From: Flavobacteriales bacterium
GTDB taxonomy: Bacteria; Bacteroidota; Bacteroidia; Flavobacteriales_F; PHOS-HE28
Length of the DNA: 26,764 nt
Direction of reading: 5' to 3'
Assembly (NCBI GenBank): GCA_020635695.1
Contig: JACJZH010000019.1
Span: 1 to 26,764, forward strand
The notes under the pieces are model-generated. The model ran no database searches and was not told the DNA's origin. It saw only the letters and a list, made by a program, of their open reading frames with translations. Of this stretch, positions 1 to 7,365 are shown in pieces (position 1 is the stretch's first letter; each line of letters begins with the position of its first letter). The position numbers and the translations under genes were made by a program.

Positions 1-24
1 GAAACCGTTCCGCAGGCCGTGGTG

Positions 25-32
25 TTCCTTTG
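25..32 (+). promoter_or_regulatory. Candidate -7 promoter box for the LOG gene
   Basis: TTCCTTTG matches seven of eight positions of the Bacteroidota -7 consensus TAnnTTTG and ends 10 nt before the ATG at 43. No clear -33 element can be judged because the window starts here. The assignment rests on the same pattern recurring before other genes in this window. Confidence 0.35.
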
Positions 33-42
33 CAGGCACACC

Positions 43-801
43 ATGGTACAGCCCAAGAACAAGCACCTGATCGACCTCCGATTCCTCGAGGGTCCGCGTT
101 CACGCTGGAAGGAGTTCCGCTCCGTGCTCAGCATCGCCAACGAGTTCATCTACGGCTTCCGGCGGCTGCACTTCGTGGGGCCCTGCGTCACCTTCTTCGG
201 CAGCGCCCGCTTCCAGGAGGACCACCCCTACTACGAGGCGGCCCGCGAACTGGCCCGGCGGGTGGGGCGGGTGGGCTTCACCATCATGTCGGGCGGCGGT
301 CCGGGCATCATGGAGGCGTCCAACCGGGGGGCCAAGGACGTGGGCGCCACCAGCGTGGGCTGCAACATCGTGCTGCCCCACGAGCAGAGCGCGAACCCCT
401 ACCTGGACGTGAGCCTCACCTTCGAGCGCTTCTACGTGCGCAAGGTGCTGCTGCTGAAGTACAGCGTGGCCTTCGTGGTGATGCCCGGCGGCGCCGGCAC
501 CATGGACGAACTCTTCGAGACCATCACGCTGATCCAGACCGGCAAGGTGAAGGACTTCCCCATCCTGCTCTACGGGCGTGCCTACTGGGCGCCGATGCTG
601 GAGCAGATCGAGCGCATGGTGGAGGCCGGCACCATCGGCCGCAAGGAGCTGGAGTTCGTGCGCGTGGCGGACAGCGTGGAGGAGGCCACCGAGCTGCTGC
701 AGGACGAGCTGGTGGAGATGTGGCAGCAGGCCCACAAACGCACCGACGCGCCCAAGTGGTGGTTCCTCGAGGAGCGGGGCAAGCAGGCCAGGAAGTCTTG
801 A
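43..801 (+). CDS. LOG family protein (TIGR00730-type nucleotide phosphoribohydrolase)
   Basis: The 252-residue product carries both signature motifs of the LOG/lysine-decarboxylase-like Rossmann fold: SGGGPGIMEA at about residues 83-92 and PGGAGTMDE at about 148-156. Family members with PGGxGTxxE hydrolyse cytokinin riboside 5'-monophosphate or related nucleotides to free base and ribose 5-phosphate. In bacteria the physiological substrate is often AMP-like and undefined. I chose the ATG at 43 because family proteins begin shortly before the conserved Rossmann core; an in-frame GTG at 19 would add eight residues but would overlap the promoter-like TTCCTTTG. No signal peptide is seen, so it should be cytosolic. 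It stands alone, convergent with the lipoprotein gene at 863-2179. Family is secure; substrate is unknown. Confidence 0.9.
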   Translation: MVQPKNKHLIDLRFLEGPRSRWKEFRSVLSIANEFIYGFRRLHFVGPCVTFFGSARFQEDHPYYEAARELARRVGRVGFTIMSGGGPGIMEASNRGAKDVGATSVGCNIVLPHEQSANPYLDVSLTFERFYVRKVLLLKYSVAFVVMPGGAGTMDELFETITLIQTGKVKDFPILLYGRAYWAPMLEQIERMVEAGTIGRKELEFVRVADSVEEATELLQDELVEMWQQAHKRTDAPKWWFLEERGKQARKS

Positions 802-811
802 ACACGCGGAA

Positions 812-838
812 GGGGCCCCGCCTTGCGGCGAAGCCCCC
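812..838. terminator. Hairpin between convergent genes
   Basis: GGGGC plus CGCC arms close around a short GCAA/TTGC loop, interrupted by a two-base internal loop. The hairpin lies in the 61 nt between the convergent LOG and lipoprotein stops. It lacks a clean T tract on either strand, so termination is plausible but not certain. Confidence 0.45.
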
Positions 839-862
839 TCCCGTTCGTCAACGTGTCGGTCC

Positions 863-2179
863 TTAGAGCGGCAGTGTCCAGCCGGTGGTCCAGTCGTCCC
901 CGCCGTCAACCGCACCCTTGAAGGTGCCGGCGCTGAACCAGGGGTCCAGGGTGGTGGGATCGACGCCTCCGGTGGCCGTACCCACGAAGCCGTTCAGGCC
1001 GGGATCGGCGGTGCCGTTGGTGGCGTCGTTCTCGAAGGGCGCGCAGTTCTTCCAGTTGGTGCCGAAGTTGAACACGTCGGTGTTCTTCACCACCAGCAGA
1101 CCCTGGTCCATCCAGGTGCTGCTCGTGTCGCTCACCTCGATGCCATCACCGGCGCCGGTACCGGCCACCAGGCCGTTGTACAGCATGCCGCGGGTGCCGT
1201 GGCGCAGGCGCACCGCATCGTTGTTGCCGTTGTTCACCAGGGTGAAGTTGCTCACCATGGGGTCGCTGAAGGGCGTCACCATGTAGTCGATCTCCCAGTT
1301 GTCGCACTCCATGCAACGGTCGCCGGCGGTGGGGTCCTGATGCACCACCCAGAACTGTCCGCGTCCGCGCCAGCCGTGCGTCCAGTCGAAGCTGTCGTCG
1401 GTGTTGCCGGTGCTCACGGCCCACTTCAGGCGGGCGGCGCCCCCGAAGAACTCGAAGCCGTCATCGGCGCCGCGGTAGGCCTGCAGGTGCTCCAGCACGG
1501 TCTGGTTGCCGACGGCGTTGAACGAGAAGCCGTTCAGCTCGTTGTCGGTGCCCAGGATCTTGCCGGCGTACTCCACCCGCACGTAGCGGAGCACACCGCT
1601 GTTGTCGGAGTCGTTGCTGCCACCGTAGGTGCCGGTCCCGCCTTCACCTTCGGCGGTGGCGCCGATGTTGATCGTCGCACGGCCATTCAGGATCAGTCCA
1701 CCCCAGTCGCCCGCGCTCGCACCACCGGTCACGGTCTTGATGGTGGTCAGGCGGATGGGATCGGTCGCAGTTCCCTCGGCCATGATCATGCCACCGCGCA
1801 GGATGGAGATGAAGGGCGTGGTGCCGTCATCGGCGGCGAACACCTCGGTGCCGGCGTCGATGGTGAGCGTGATGCCGTCATTGACGAACACGCCACCGGA
1901 GATGTACCACTTCTTGTCGGAAGTGAGGGTCTTGTTGGAAGTGATCGGGGTGGTCACCACATAGTAGGTCTCACCACCGATGCTCACGGTCGGGTCGTTG
2001 GTACCCGTTTCAGGATACACGCAGGAGCCGTCGTCCTTGTCCGCGTCGGGATCGTAGTTGGTGGCGGTGGGGTCGGTGCAGCCTTCCTTCTTCTTGCAGG
2101 AGGTCATGGGCCCCATGGCCAGCAGGGCAACGAACGAGCCAAGCAGGAGCTTGCCGGTCGTCGTGGTCGTCTTCAACAT
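863..2179 (-). CDS. Surface lipoprotein, beta-helix-like, partner of the TonB receptor
   Basis: The 438-residue product starts with a lipoprotein signal peptide ending in a lipobox (MTSC, Cys28) followed by KKKE, with no inner-membrane-retention Asp at +2, so an outer-membrane location is inferred. Residues 33-53 form a GCTDPxAxNYxPxAxxDDGSC module common in secreted Bacteroidota proteins. The rest is Gly/Asn/Asp-rich with short repeating strands, including GDWGGLILNGRA at about residue 150, resembling right-handed beta-helix lipoproteins of this phylum, some of which are misannotated as multidrug transporters. The ATG at 2179 was preferred because upstream in-frame codons add residues before the signal peptide. 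It lies 185 nt downstream of the TonB receptor, behind a strong hairpin, with its own promoter-like box. A role in binding the receptor's ligand is inference from position. No catalytic motif was recognised. Confidence 0.75.
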   Translation of the reverse strand: MLKTTTTTGKLLLGSFVALLAMGPMTSCKKKEGCTDPTATNYDPDADKDDGSCVYPETGTNDPTVSIGGETYYVVTTPITSNKTLTSDKKWYISGGVFVNDGITLTIDAGTEVFAADDGTTPFISILRGGMIMAEGTATDPIRLTTIKTVTGGASAGDWGGLILNGRATINIGATAEGEGGTGTYGGSNDSDNSGVLRYVRVEYAGKILGTDNELNGFSFNAVGNQTVLEHLQAYRGADDGFEFFGGAARLKWAVSTGNTDDSFDWTHGWRGRGQFWVVHQDPTAGDRCMECDNWEIDYMVTPFSDPMVSNFTLVNNGNNDAVRLRHGTRGMLYNGLVAGTGAGDGIEVSDTSSTWMDQGLLVVKNTDVFNFGTNWKNCAPFENDATNGTADPGLNGFVGTATGGVDPTTLDPWFSAGTFKGAVDGGDDWTTGWTLPL

Positions 2180-2212
2180 ATCGCTAGGGTGTTTGGGTTC
2201 TTGATGCGCCGG

Positions 2213-2220
2213 CAAAGGTC
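2213..2220 (-). promoter_or_regulatory. Candidate -7 promoter box for the lipoprotein gene
   Basis: On the minus strand this reads GACCTTTG, 33 nt before the ATG. The identical octamer stands before the TonB receptor gene at 5236-5243. It keeps the TTTG half of TAnnTTTG but has GA in place of TA. Two genes sharing the same variant octamer suggests co-regulation, though that is inference. Confidence 0.4.
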
Positions 2221-2251
2221 CAAGGGCCCGATCAAGCCTGACTGAAGCGGA

Positions 2252-2267
2252 CCTTATCAATTCCTTA
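2252..2267 (-). repeat. Direct repeat upstream of the lipoprotein promoter (possible activator site)
   Basis: The minus strand reads TAAGG, six bases, TAAGG, so the two copies are spaced 11 bp apart, one helical turn. They sit in an AT-rich patch inside GC-rich DNA, about 36-51 bp upstream of the candidate -7 box, where an activator would bind. No regulator is identified. Confidence 0.3.
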
Positions 2268-2316
2268 AGTGAGCAGGCCTTGAGGTTAGCCCCGTGTTAA
2301 CCGCTCCGGAACGAAG

Positions 2317-2342
2317 AAGGCCGGTCCACGCGGACCGGCCTT
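2317..2342 (-). terminator. Strong intrinsic-type terminator after the TonB receptor gene
   Basis: A perfect 11-bp stem (AAGGCCGGTCC / GGACCGGCCTT) with a 4-nt loop begins 22 nt after the receptor stop. The minus-strand flank is pyrimidine-rich (CTTCGTTCC) but not a clean T run. It should separate receptor and lipoprotein transcripts or attenuate read-through. Confidence 0.75.
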
Positions 2343-2364
2343 TCAAACGTTCGCCGTTCACCGA

Positions 2365-5184
2365 TCACAGGATGCGGTAGCCCACGCCGAAGGACACGTT
2401 CATGCCCATGCGGTAGCTGTTCAGGATGGCCGTGCCCTCCCGGTTCTCCTGCTCGATGCGGTACTGCGCGTCGGTGAGGTTGCGGAAGGTGAGGTTCGCC
2501 TGCCAACGCTCCCCGATCTCGCCGCGGAGGATCAGGTTCAACTGGCCGAGCGGCATCTCGTACTGGTCACCCAGTCCGTTCGCGCCCACGGCGAAGACGC
2601 GCTTGCCGTAGATGTTGTAGGCCACCGTGGCCACCCCGCGGAAGCGGTCGCTGAAGGTCTTGGTCCAGCTCAGGTCGGCGTTGATCAGGTAGGGTGAGGC
2701 ACCCTGCAGGGGACGCTCGCGGTTGGTGAGCACCACCGTGGCCGCATCACCTCCACCCAGGTCGCTGTCGATCGTGACCTGCGAATGGAGGTAGGAAGCG
2801 TTGAAGCCGATGGACAGGTCGTTGAAGAAGGAGCTGTCGCTGCGTCCGAGGAAGGAGAGGCGCTTCACCACCTCCAGTTCCACACCCGCCACCGTGCCCT
2901 TGTCGGTGTTGGCGAAGCTCTGCAGCTGACCGCTGGCCGTGGCCAGGGCCACCTTCTCGATGGGGTCCTGAAGCGCCTTGCCGAAGACGCCCAGGGCGAT
3001 CAGTTCACCTGCGGTGGGATACACCTCGTAGCGCGCGTCCACGTTGGTCACCGAGCCGTTCTGCAGCTCGGGATTGCCCACGTTCTTCACCCCGGCGAAG
3101 TATTCGGTGTACTCGAACGGTGCCATTTCCCGGAAACCGGGACGGCTGATGGTCTGGCTGCCGCTGAGGCGCAGCACGTTCTTCTCGTTGATGTCGTACT
3201 TCACGCTGGCGTAAGGCAGCACATCGGTCTCGTCGATGGTGGCCTTGCGGATCGGCTGAAAGAAGGAGTCGCTCTGCTTCCTGTAGAAGATGGTCTGTTG
3301 ACCGACCTCCACGCGGGCACCGCCCAGCACCTTCAGCTTGCGGGGGATGATGTCCACCTCCGCAGCGAAGTAGCCAGCCTGGATGTCCTGCTCGATCGTG
3401 TGATCGGCGTCGGGCGTGGTGGCGTTCTGAAGATCGTACACCCCATTGCCGTAGTTCTCGTTGTCCAGGTATTGGTCCGGCGTGTACACGTCCACCGTGG
3501 GATAGGTCTGGCCGATCTGGCTCAGGTCGTACACCCACAGGTCGTAGCCGAAGTCGCGTTGCTTGGACTTCATGTCGGCACCGGTGCGCACCGTGAGCAG
3601 GGACACCATGTCGTCCTCGATCTCGCGTTGCAGGACGCGGTAGGCAAGCCCGGCATGCACGCTGGTCTCCTCCTCGTCCAGCCCGCTGTACCAGCGCTGG
3701 TTCTCGATGCGGTCCAGGCCGTTGAAGCGGTACTGGTCCTGCGGAGCTCCCGGCTCGTAGAGGTACACGAGCTGGCGGCGATCGGGTTCATCGCTGGAAG
3801 CGGTGCTCATGGAGGCGGCCCAGTCCACCTGCAGGCGATCGGCGATGCCGAAGGCGTGGTTGCCGCGCACCTGGTTCACACGCACCTGGTTCTGCCTGAA
3901 GGTGTACCGACGGGCATACACCAGATCGGGCGCATAGTCGAAATGATAGCCGTAGTTCTCCCGGAACTGGTCGGTGCTGATGTTGGCCATCATGGAGGTG
4001 AAGGACACCTCGTGACGCTTGCCCAGCTCCAGGGTGGCACTGCCGAGCAGGGAGCTCTGCGTGCTGAACTCCCAGGTCTCGAAGTCGTAGTCGATGAGCG
4101 CGATGTTCAGCGCGTTCATGATCCGGTTCTTCCCGTTGCGGTACCGGTGCTGGTTCCGGTAGTTGGCACTGGCCAGCACGTGCAGCTTCACCCCTTCGCT
4201 CAGGCGGAAACTGGTGGCACCGTACAGCCCGAAGTTCAGGTCGGGACGGGCGGTGCCGGTGGTGGGGTCGAAGTTCTTGCGGAACGGGCTCACCTCGCTG
4301 TTCAGCTGGGGGTTCCGGCCGGCGAGGGAGGGCGGCAGGTCGCGCGTACCGTCATCGAAACCCCAGAAGTCGGTGGTACCCCCGTTGTAGCTGCGGAAGT
4401 CCTTGAAGGTGGTCTGGGTGTTCAACCCACCGCCCACGCTCACGCGCAGCACCGTCTCGTCGGTGGTCTCCTTGGTGCGGATGTCGACGGCGCCGCCGGC
4501 GAAATCACCGTACAGTTCCGGGGTGAAGGCCTTGTTCACCGACAGGCTGCTCACGATCGCCGTGGGGAAGATGTCCAGCGGGGCCACCTTGGCATCCGGG
4601 TCCGGCGAAGGCAGCGGCAGGCCGTTCAGGTAGGCGGCGTTGTAACGATCGCCCATGCCGCGCACCATCAGGTAGCGGTCGCCCACCACGGAGAGGCCCA
4701 CGACCTTCTTCACGCCGTCGGCCACGTCGTTGGCGCCCTTCTTCTTCAGTTCCTGCGCGCCGATGTTCTGCACCAGGGCGGTGGTCTCCTTGCGGTCCAT
4801 CAGCAGTACGGTCTCGCGCTCGCGGTCCACCTTCTGCACCACCTCGAACTCCTCGATGTCGATGGCGCTGCTGCCCATGCCATGGTCCAGCCGGGTGATC
4901 TCGCCGGGGCGTACCACCACGTTGCTTGCGGTGTCGGTCCCGAATCCCACGAAGCTGAACACCACGGCGTAGGTGCCGGCCTCCACGGACAGCTGGTAGT
5001 TGCCGTCCAGATCGGTGGTGGTGCCCACGGTGGTGCCCGCCACCAGCACGTTGGCGAAGGGGATGGGTTGCTCCTGCCCGGGCTCGCCTTCGGTAAGCCG
5101 TCCCTGGATGGTGCCCGACTGGGCCCGGAGCGCCGGGGCCAGCAGCAGCAGGGCGCAAATGGTGAGGATGTGCTTCAGCGTCAT
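2365..5184 (-). CDS. TonB-dependent outer-membrane receptor with carboxypeptidase-regulatory-like N-terminal domain
   Basis: The 939-residue product has a signal peptide (about residues 1-22, cleaved after ALRAQ-like sequence) and an N-terminal beta-sandwich (IQGRLTEG, FANVLVAGTTVGTTTDLDGNY, about 23-110) typical of CarboxypepD_reg domains. A plug follows, with QNIGAQELKKKGANDVADGVKK and VRGMGDRYNAAYLNGLPLPSPD at about residues 135-200. The remainder is a long barrel rich in aromatic/Gly strands, ending in GVGYRIL. Such receptors import ligands across the outer membrane using TonB-ExbBD energy. There is no SusD partner; the nearest gene in the direction of transcription encodes a lipoprotein. 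The ATG at 5184 gives a proper signal peptide. The substrate cannot be read from the sequence. A 9-bp inverted repeat flanks its promoter region. Confidence 0.92.
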   Translation of the reverse strand: MTLKHILTICALLLLAPALRAQSGTIQGRLTEGEPGQEQPIPFANVLVAGTTVGTTTDLDGNYQLSVEAGTYAVVFSFVGFGTDTASNVVVRPGEITRLDHGMGSSAIDIEEFEVVQKVDRERETVLLMDRKETTALVQNIGAQELKKKGANDVADGVKKVVGLSVVGDRYLMVRGMGDRYNAAYLNGLPLPSPDPDAKVAPLDIFPTAIVSSLSVNKAFTPELYGDFAGGAVDIRTKETTDETVLRVSVGGGLNTQTTFKDFRSYNGGTTDFWGFDDGTRDLPPSLAGRNPQLNSEVSPFRKNFDPTTGTARPDLNFGLYGATSFRLSEGVKLHVLASANYRNQHRYRNGKNRIMNALNIALIDYDFETWEFSTQSSLLGSATLELGKRHEVSFTSMMANISTDQFRENYGYHFDYAPDLVYARRYTFRQNQVRVNQVRGNHAFGIADRLQVDWAASMSTASSDEPDRRQLVYLYEPGAPQDQYRFNGLDRIENQRWYSGLDEEETSVHAGLAYRVLQREIEDDMVSLLTVRTGADMKSKQRDFGYDLWVYDLSQIGQTYPTVDVYTPDQYLDNENYGNGVYDLQNATTPDADHTIEQDIQAGYFAAEVDIIPRKLKVLGGARVEVGQQTIFYRKQSDSFFQPIRKATIDETDVLPYASVKYDINEKNVLRLSGSQTISRPGFREMAPFEYTEYFAGVKNVGNPELQNGSVTNVDARYEVYPTAGELIALGVFGKALQDPIEKVALATASGQLQSFANTDKGTVAGVELEVVKRLSFLGRSDSSFFNDLSIGFNASYLHSQVTIDSDLGGGDAATVVLTNRERPLQGASPYLINADLSWTKTFSDRFRGVATVAYNIYGKRVFAVGANGLGDQYEMPLGQLNLILRGEIGERWQANLTFRNLTDAQYRIEQENREGTAILNSYRMGMNVSFGVGYRIL

Positions 5185-5209
5185 GCCGATGACCTCGGGG
5201 AGCGGTTGG

Positions 5210-5291
5210 TTAACGATCTTCTCCCTTTGGCGCCACAAAGGTCCCGGGGCGGATCGTCCATAGCATTAGCGCCACATTACCGGATCGTTAA
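5210..5291. repeat. 9-bp inverted repeat flanking the TonB receptor promoter
   Basis: TTAACGATC at 5210-5218 is the exact reverse complement of GATCGTTAA at 5283-5291. The arms bracket 64 nt that include the candidate -7 box of the receptor gene. The wide spacing suggests two operator half-sites, perhaps for looping, more than a hairpin. The binding protein is unknown and chance is possible. Confidence 0.35.
5236..5243 (-). promoter_or_regulatory. Candidate -7 promoter box for the TonB receptor gene
   Basis: The minus strand reads GACCTTTG, 51 nt before the receptor ATG, identical to the box before the lipoprotein gene. It gives a leader of moderate length. No convincing -33 TTG was found upstream. 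Confidence 0.4.
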
Positions 5292-5305
5292 GCCCCGAGG
5301 CCGGC

Positions 5306-5755
5306 TCACGCCCAAGGGCCTACCACCCAGAGCACCAACGCATAACGCGCCGCCTTGCCCAGTCCCATCAGCAGGGCCACGGGGCGCCAGGAAACGCGGA
5401 ACAGCCCCAGCAACAGGGCGATCAGGTCGCCCACCAGCGGCGCCCAGCACAGGAGTGCGAGCCAGGGTCCCCAGCGTCCCGCACGGCGGCGCCAAAGCTC
5501 CATCACGGGCCCTTCACCGGGCATCCGCTTCGCAAGGCGTTCCGGGCTTCCCCAGCGGCCCAGCGCATAGGTGGACATACCTCCCGCCCAATTCCCGAGC
5601 GAGGCTGCCGCGAACAACCCCAGGGGTTCCCAACCTGCCAGGGCCATGGCAGCCAGCACCGCTTCGGACCCGAGCGGCAGCAGGGTGGCCGCGACGAACG
5701 AGGCCAGGAACAGCCCCGCCAAGCCCCACTCCTGCCAACCCGGTCCCAGTTCCAC
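5306..5755 (-). CDS. YqaA/DedA-like small membrane protein (SNARE-associated/VTT-type)
   Basis: The 149-residue, strongly hydrophobic product has about four membrane segments (roughly residues 10-40, 42-60, 97-117 and 125-147). It includes LPLGSEAVLAAMALAGWEP and ASLGNWAGGMSTYALGRWG, the Gly/Pro/Glu-containing re-entrant pattern of short YqaA-type DedA relatives. DedA-superfamily proteins act in the inner membrane, several as polyprenyl-phosphate or phospholipid translocases; the role of YqaA forms is not settled. The start is GTG at 5755, only 4 nt after a perfect TAGTTTTG box, which argues for a leaderless or nearly leaderless transcript. It is divergent from the ParA gene, with only 37 nt between the start codons. 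Family assignment is by visible pattern only. Confidence 0.75.
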   Translation of the reverse strand: MELGPGWQEWGLAGLFLASFVAATLLPLGSEAVLAAMALAGWEPLGLFAAASLGNWAGGMSTYALGRWGSPERLAKRMPGEGPVMELWRRRAGRWGPWLALLCWAPLVGDLIALLLGLFRVSWRPVALLMGLGKAARYALVLWVVGPWA

Positions 5756-5759
5756 GGGC

Positions 5760-5767
5760 CAAAACTA
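5760..5767 (-). promoter_or_regulatory. -7 promoter box of the DedA-like gene
   Basis: The minus strand reads TAGTTTTG, a perfect TAnnTTTG match, separated from the GTG start by four bases (GCCC). Transcription would begin at or next to the start codon. Confidence 0.55.
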
Positions 5768-5773
5768 GCGGCG

Positions 5774-5780
5774 TAACTTG
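5774..5780 (+). promoter_or_regulatory. Weak promoter-like element for the ParA gene
   Basis: TAACTTG resembles the consensus with one base missing and ends 12 nt before the ATG at 5793. It overlaps a possible TTG start at 5778. It is listed because the other gene of this divergent pair has a perfect box 6 nt away on the other strand. Confidence 0.25.
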
Positions 5781-5792
5781 GCAGGGACGGCC

Positions 5793-6542
5793 ATGGAGAT
5801 CATCGCGGTGTTCAACATCAAGGGCGGGGTGGGCAAGACGGCCACGGCCGTGAACCTGGCCGCGCTCTCCGCCATGGCCTCCCGCCGCACCCTGGTCGTG
5901 GACCTGGATCCGCAGGCCGCCACCACCTGGTACTTCCAGGCCCCCAAGGGGCTCGACCACAAGGTGAAGGCCATCGCCAAGGGGAACAAGGACATCAGCT
6001 CCTCGATCCACAACACCGACGTCGCCTTCCTGGACATCCTGCCCGCCGACCCCGGCATGAAACGGCTGGACCGCTACCTGGCCGGGCTCAAGAAGGGCAA
6101 ACGGTGGCTGAAGGACCTGTTCAAGCCGGTGGCGAAGACCTACGACACGGTGATCATCGACTGCCCACCGAGCCTGTCGGCCATCAGCGAGAACGTGGTG
6201 CGCAACGCGGACCTGGTGGTGGTGCCGCTGATCCCCACCACGCTGAGCGTGCGCACCTACGAACAGCTGCTACAACACCTCGGCCGGGAGCGGATCCCCC
6301 GGGAGAAGCTGCTCCCCTTCTTCAACCTGGTGGACCGCCGCCGGAGCATGCACCTGGACACCATGGCCGCCTTCCGCAAGGCCGTGCCGGAGTGCGCCAA
6401 CATCGTGGTGCCCTACAGCGCCGAGGTGGAACGCATGAGCGCCGAGAACGGGCCCATCGTGCTGCGGAGCTACGCCTCCGAACCCGCCCAGGCCTACCGC
6501 AGGCTCTGGCGCACGGTCCGTCGGCGGGCCCGGGGCCGCTGA
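5793..6542 (+). CDS. ParA/Soj-type P-loop ATPase, without a ParB neighbour
   Basis: The 249-residue product has the deviant Walker A motif KGGVGKT (residues 10-16, with the signature Lys10), DLDPQAATT in the switch I/A' region (about 42-50), and DCPPSLS as Walker B (about 126-132). These define the ParA/MinD/Soj superfamily of ATP-dependent dimers that position DNA or protein cargo. The length suits a small ParA without an N-terminal DNA-binding domain. No ParB or centromere-like repeat array is visible, and the next gene encodes an outer-membrane protein, so cargo is unknown. ATG at 5793 was chosen over TTG at 5778 because family proteins begin directly before the first beta strand (MEIIAVFNIKGG). 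Orphan ParAs in other bacteria position chemosensory arrays, carboxysomes or chromosomes. Confidence 0.88.
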   Translation: MEIIAVFNIKGGVGKTATAVNLAALSAMASRRTLVVDLDPQAATTWYFQAPKGLDHKVKAIAKGNKDISSSIHNTDVAFLDILPADPGMKRLDRYLAGLKKGKRWLKDLFKPVAKTYDTVIIDCPPSLSAISENVVRNADLVVVPLIPTTLSVRTYEQLLQHLGRERIPREKLLPFFNLVDRRRSMHLDTMAAFRKAVPECANIVVPYSAEVERMSAENGPIVLRSYASEPAQAYRRLWRTVRRRARGR

Positions 6543-6589
6543 ACCGTGGCACGGCCTTTGCCGTTCCCTTTCTCCCAAGCCTCACCACC

Positions 6590-7270
6590 ATGCGCCACGC
6601 CATCCTCATCCCCCTGCTGCTGGTGGCGGCCCAGGTCGCCGCCCAAGGCCCCCTGAGGCGTCCGGTCACCCTGAGCGTCGGCGGTACCTGGAGCCAGCCC
6701 CAGGGCGAGTTCGACCAGGTCTACGGCAAGGCCATCCTCGGCATGGGCGGCCAGCTCTCCATCCCCATGGGCATGCTGCCCTTCGAATCGGGCGTGGCCT
6801 TCGACTGGGGGCAGCTGGGCGGTGAACGCGAGGTGGTGGCGGTGGACCAGCAGTACCTGGACGTGTCCGAAGGCACCATGAGCACCAACAGCAACTTCTA
6901 CGGCTTCCACCTGATGGGCCGCTTCAAGCCGGTGAACGGCAAGGTGTCGCCCTACCTGGACGGCCTGGCCGGTGTGCGCAGCTTCAGCGCCCGCACCAAA
7001 CTGCGCGTGGACGAGGTCGACGGCCCGCTGAGCAACGAGCGCAATGCCCATGATGCCACCTGGAGCTACGGCTGGGCCGCTGGTGTGATGGTGCGCCTGG
7101 GTGGTCCGCTTTACCTGGAGGGCCGCTTCGAGAAGCTCTTCGGGGGCGAGGTGGACTACGTGGATCCCGAGACCATCGCCATCGACCAGGACGGGAACGT
7201 GACCTACGACACGCGTCGTTCGGGCACGGACATGGTCACCGTGCAGGTGGGCATCGGCTTCCGGTTCTGA
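6590..7270 (+). CDS. Outer-membrane beta-barrel protein (small, OmpA/OprF-like barrel)
   Basis: The 226-residue product has a clear signal peptide (MRHAILIPLLLVAAQVAAQ, residues 1-19). It is followed by alternating amphipathic strands ending in VTVQVGIGFRF, with the C-terminal Phe used as the BAM recognition signal. Strands such as VTLSVGGTWSQP, YGFHLMGRFKP and GWAAGVMVRLG suggest an eight-stranded barrel of the kind grouped as 'outer membrane beta-barrel' or PorT-like proteins in Bacteroidota. It begins 47 nt after the ParA gene on the same strand and may be co-transcribed, although a weak GGCCTTTG element at 6553-6560 could serve it. No enzymatic motif is seen. Specific function is unknown. 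Confidence 0.8.
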   Translation: MRHAILIPLLLVAAQVAAQGPLRRPVTLSVGGTWSQPQGEFDQVYGKAILGMGGQLSIPMGMLPFESGVAFDWGQLGGEREVVAVDQQYLDVSEGTMSTNSNFYGFHLMGRFKPVNGKVSPYLDGLAGVRSFSARTKLRVDEVDGPLSNERNAHDATWSYGWAAGVMVRLGGPLYLEGRFEKLFGGEVDYVDPETIAIDQDGNVTYDTRRSGTDMVTVQVGIGFRF

Positions 7271-7338
7271 CCGGTCCTTCGTGGGAAACTTTGTCGAGAA
7301 CGCCTCAGGCCCGCGCCGGCAACGGGCGCAGGGGTCCG

Positions 7339-7346
7339 TAAACTTG
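7339..7346 (+). promoter_or_regulatory. Candidate -7 promoter box for purH and the mre genes
   Basis: TAAACTTG matches seven of eight consensus positions and ends 19 nt before the GTG start of purH. A second element, AAACTTTG at 7286-7293, could be an alternative start point. The same TAAACTTG octamer occurs upstream of coaX on the minus strand. Confidence 0.4.
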
Positions 7347-7365
7347 CGGGCACAACAAGGGGGCA

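Noticed and set aside
863..2179. Multidrug transporter annotation for the lipoprotein
   Set aside because: There is no set of membrane helices; it is a lipid-anchored, beta-rich exported protein.
578..2245. A 555-codon plus-strand frame antisense to the lipoprotein gene
   Set aside because: It overlaps the end of the LOG gene and the full lipoprotein gene, which has a lipobox and coherent repeats; the antisense product has none.
2785..5853. A 1022-codon open frame on the plus strand across the TonB receptor and DedA-like genes
   Set aside because: It is a shadow of the receptor frame; composition is His/Val/Gly-rich with no motif and it crosses two real genes and their promoters.
7261..7274. 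CCGGTTCTGACCGG hairpin at the end of the outer-membrane barrel gene as a terminator
   Set aside because: The stem is only 5 bp, includes the stop codon and has no T tract after it.
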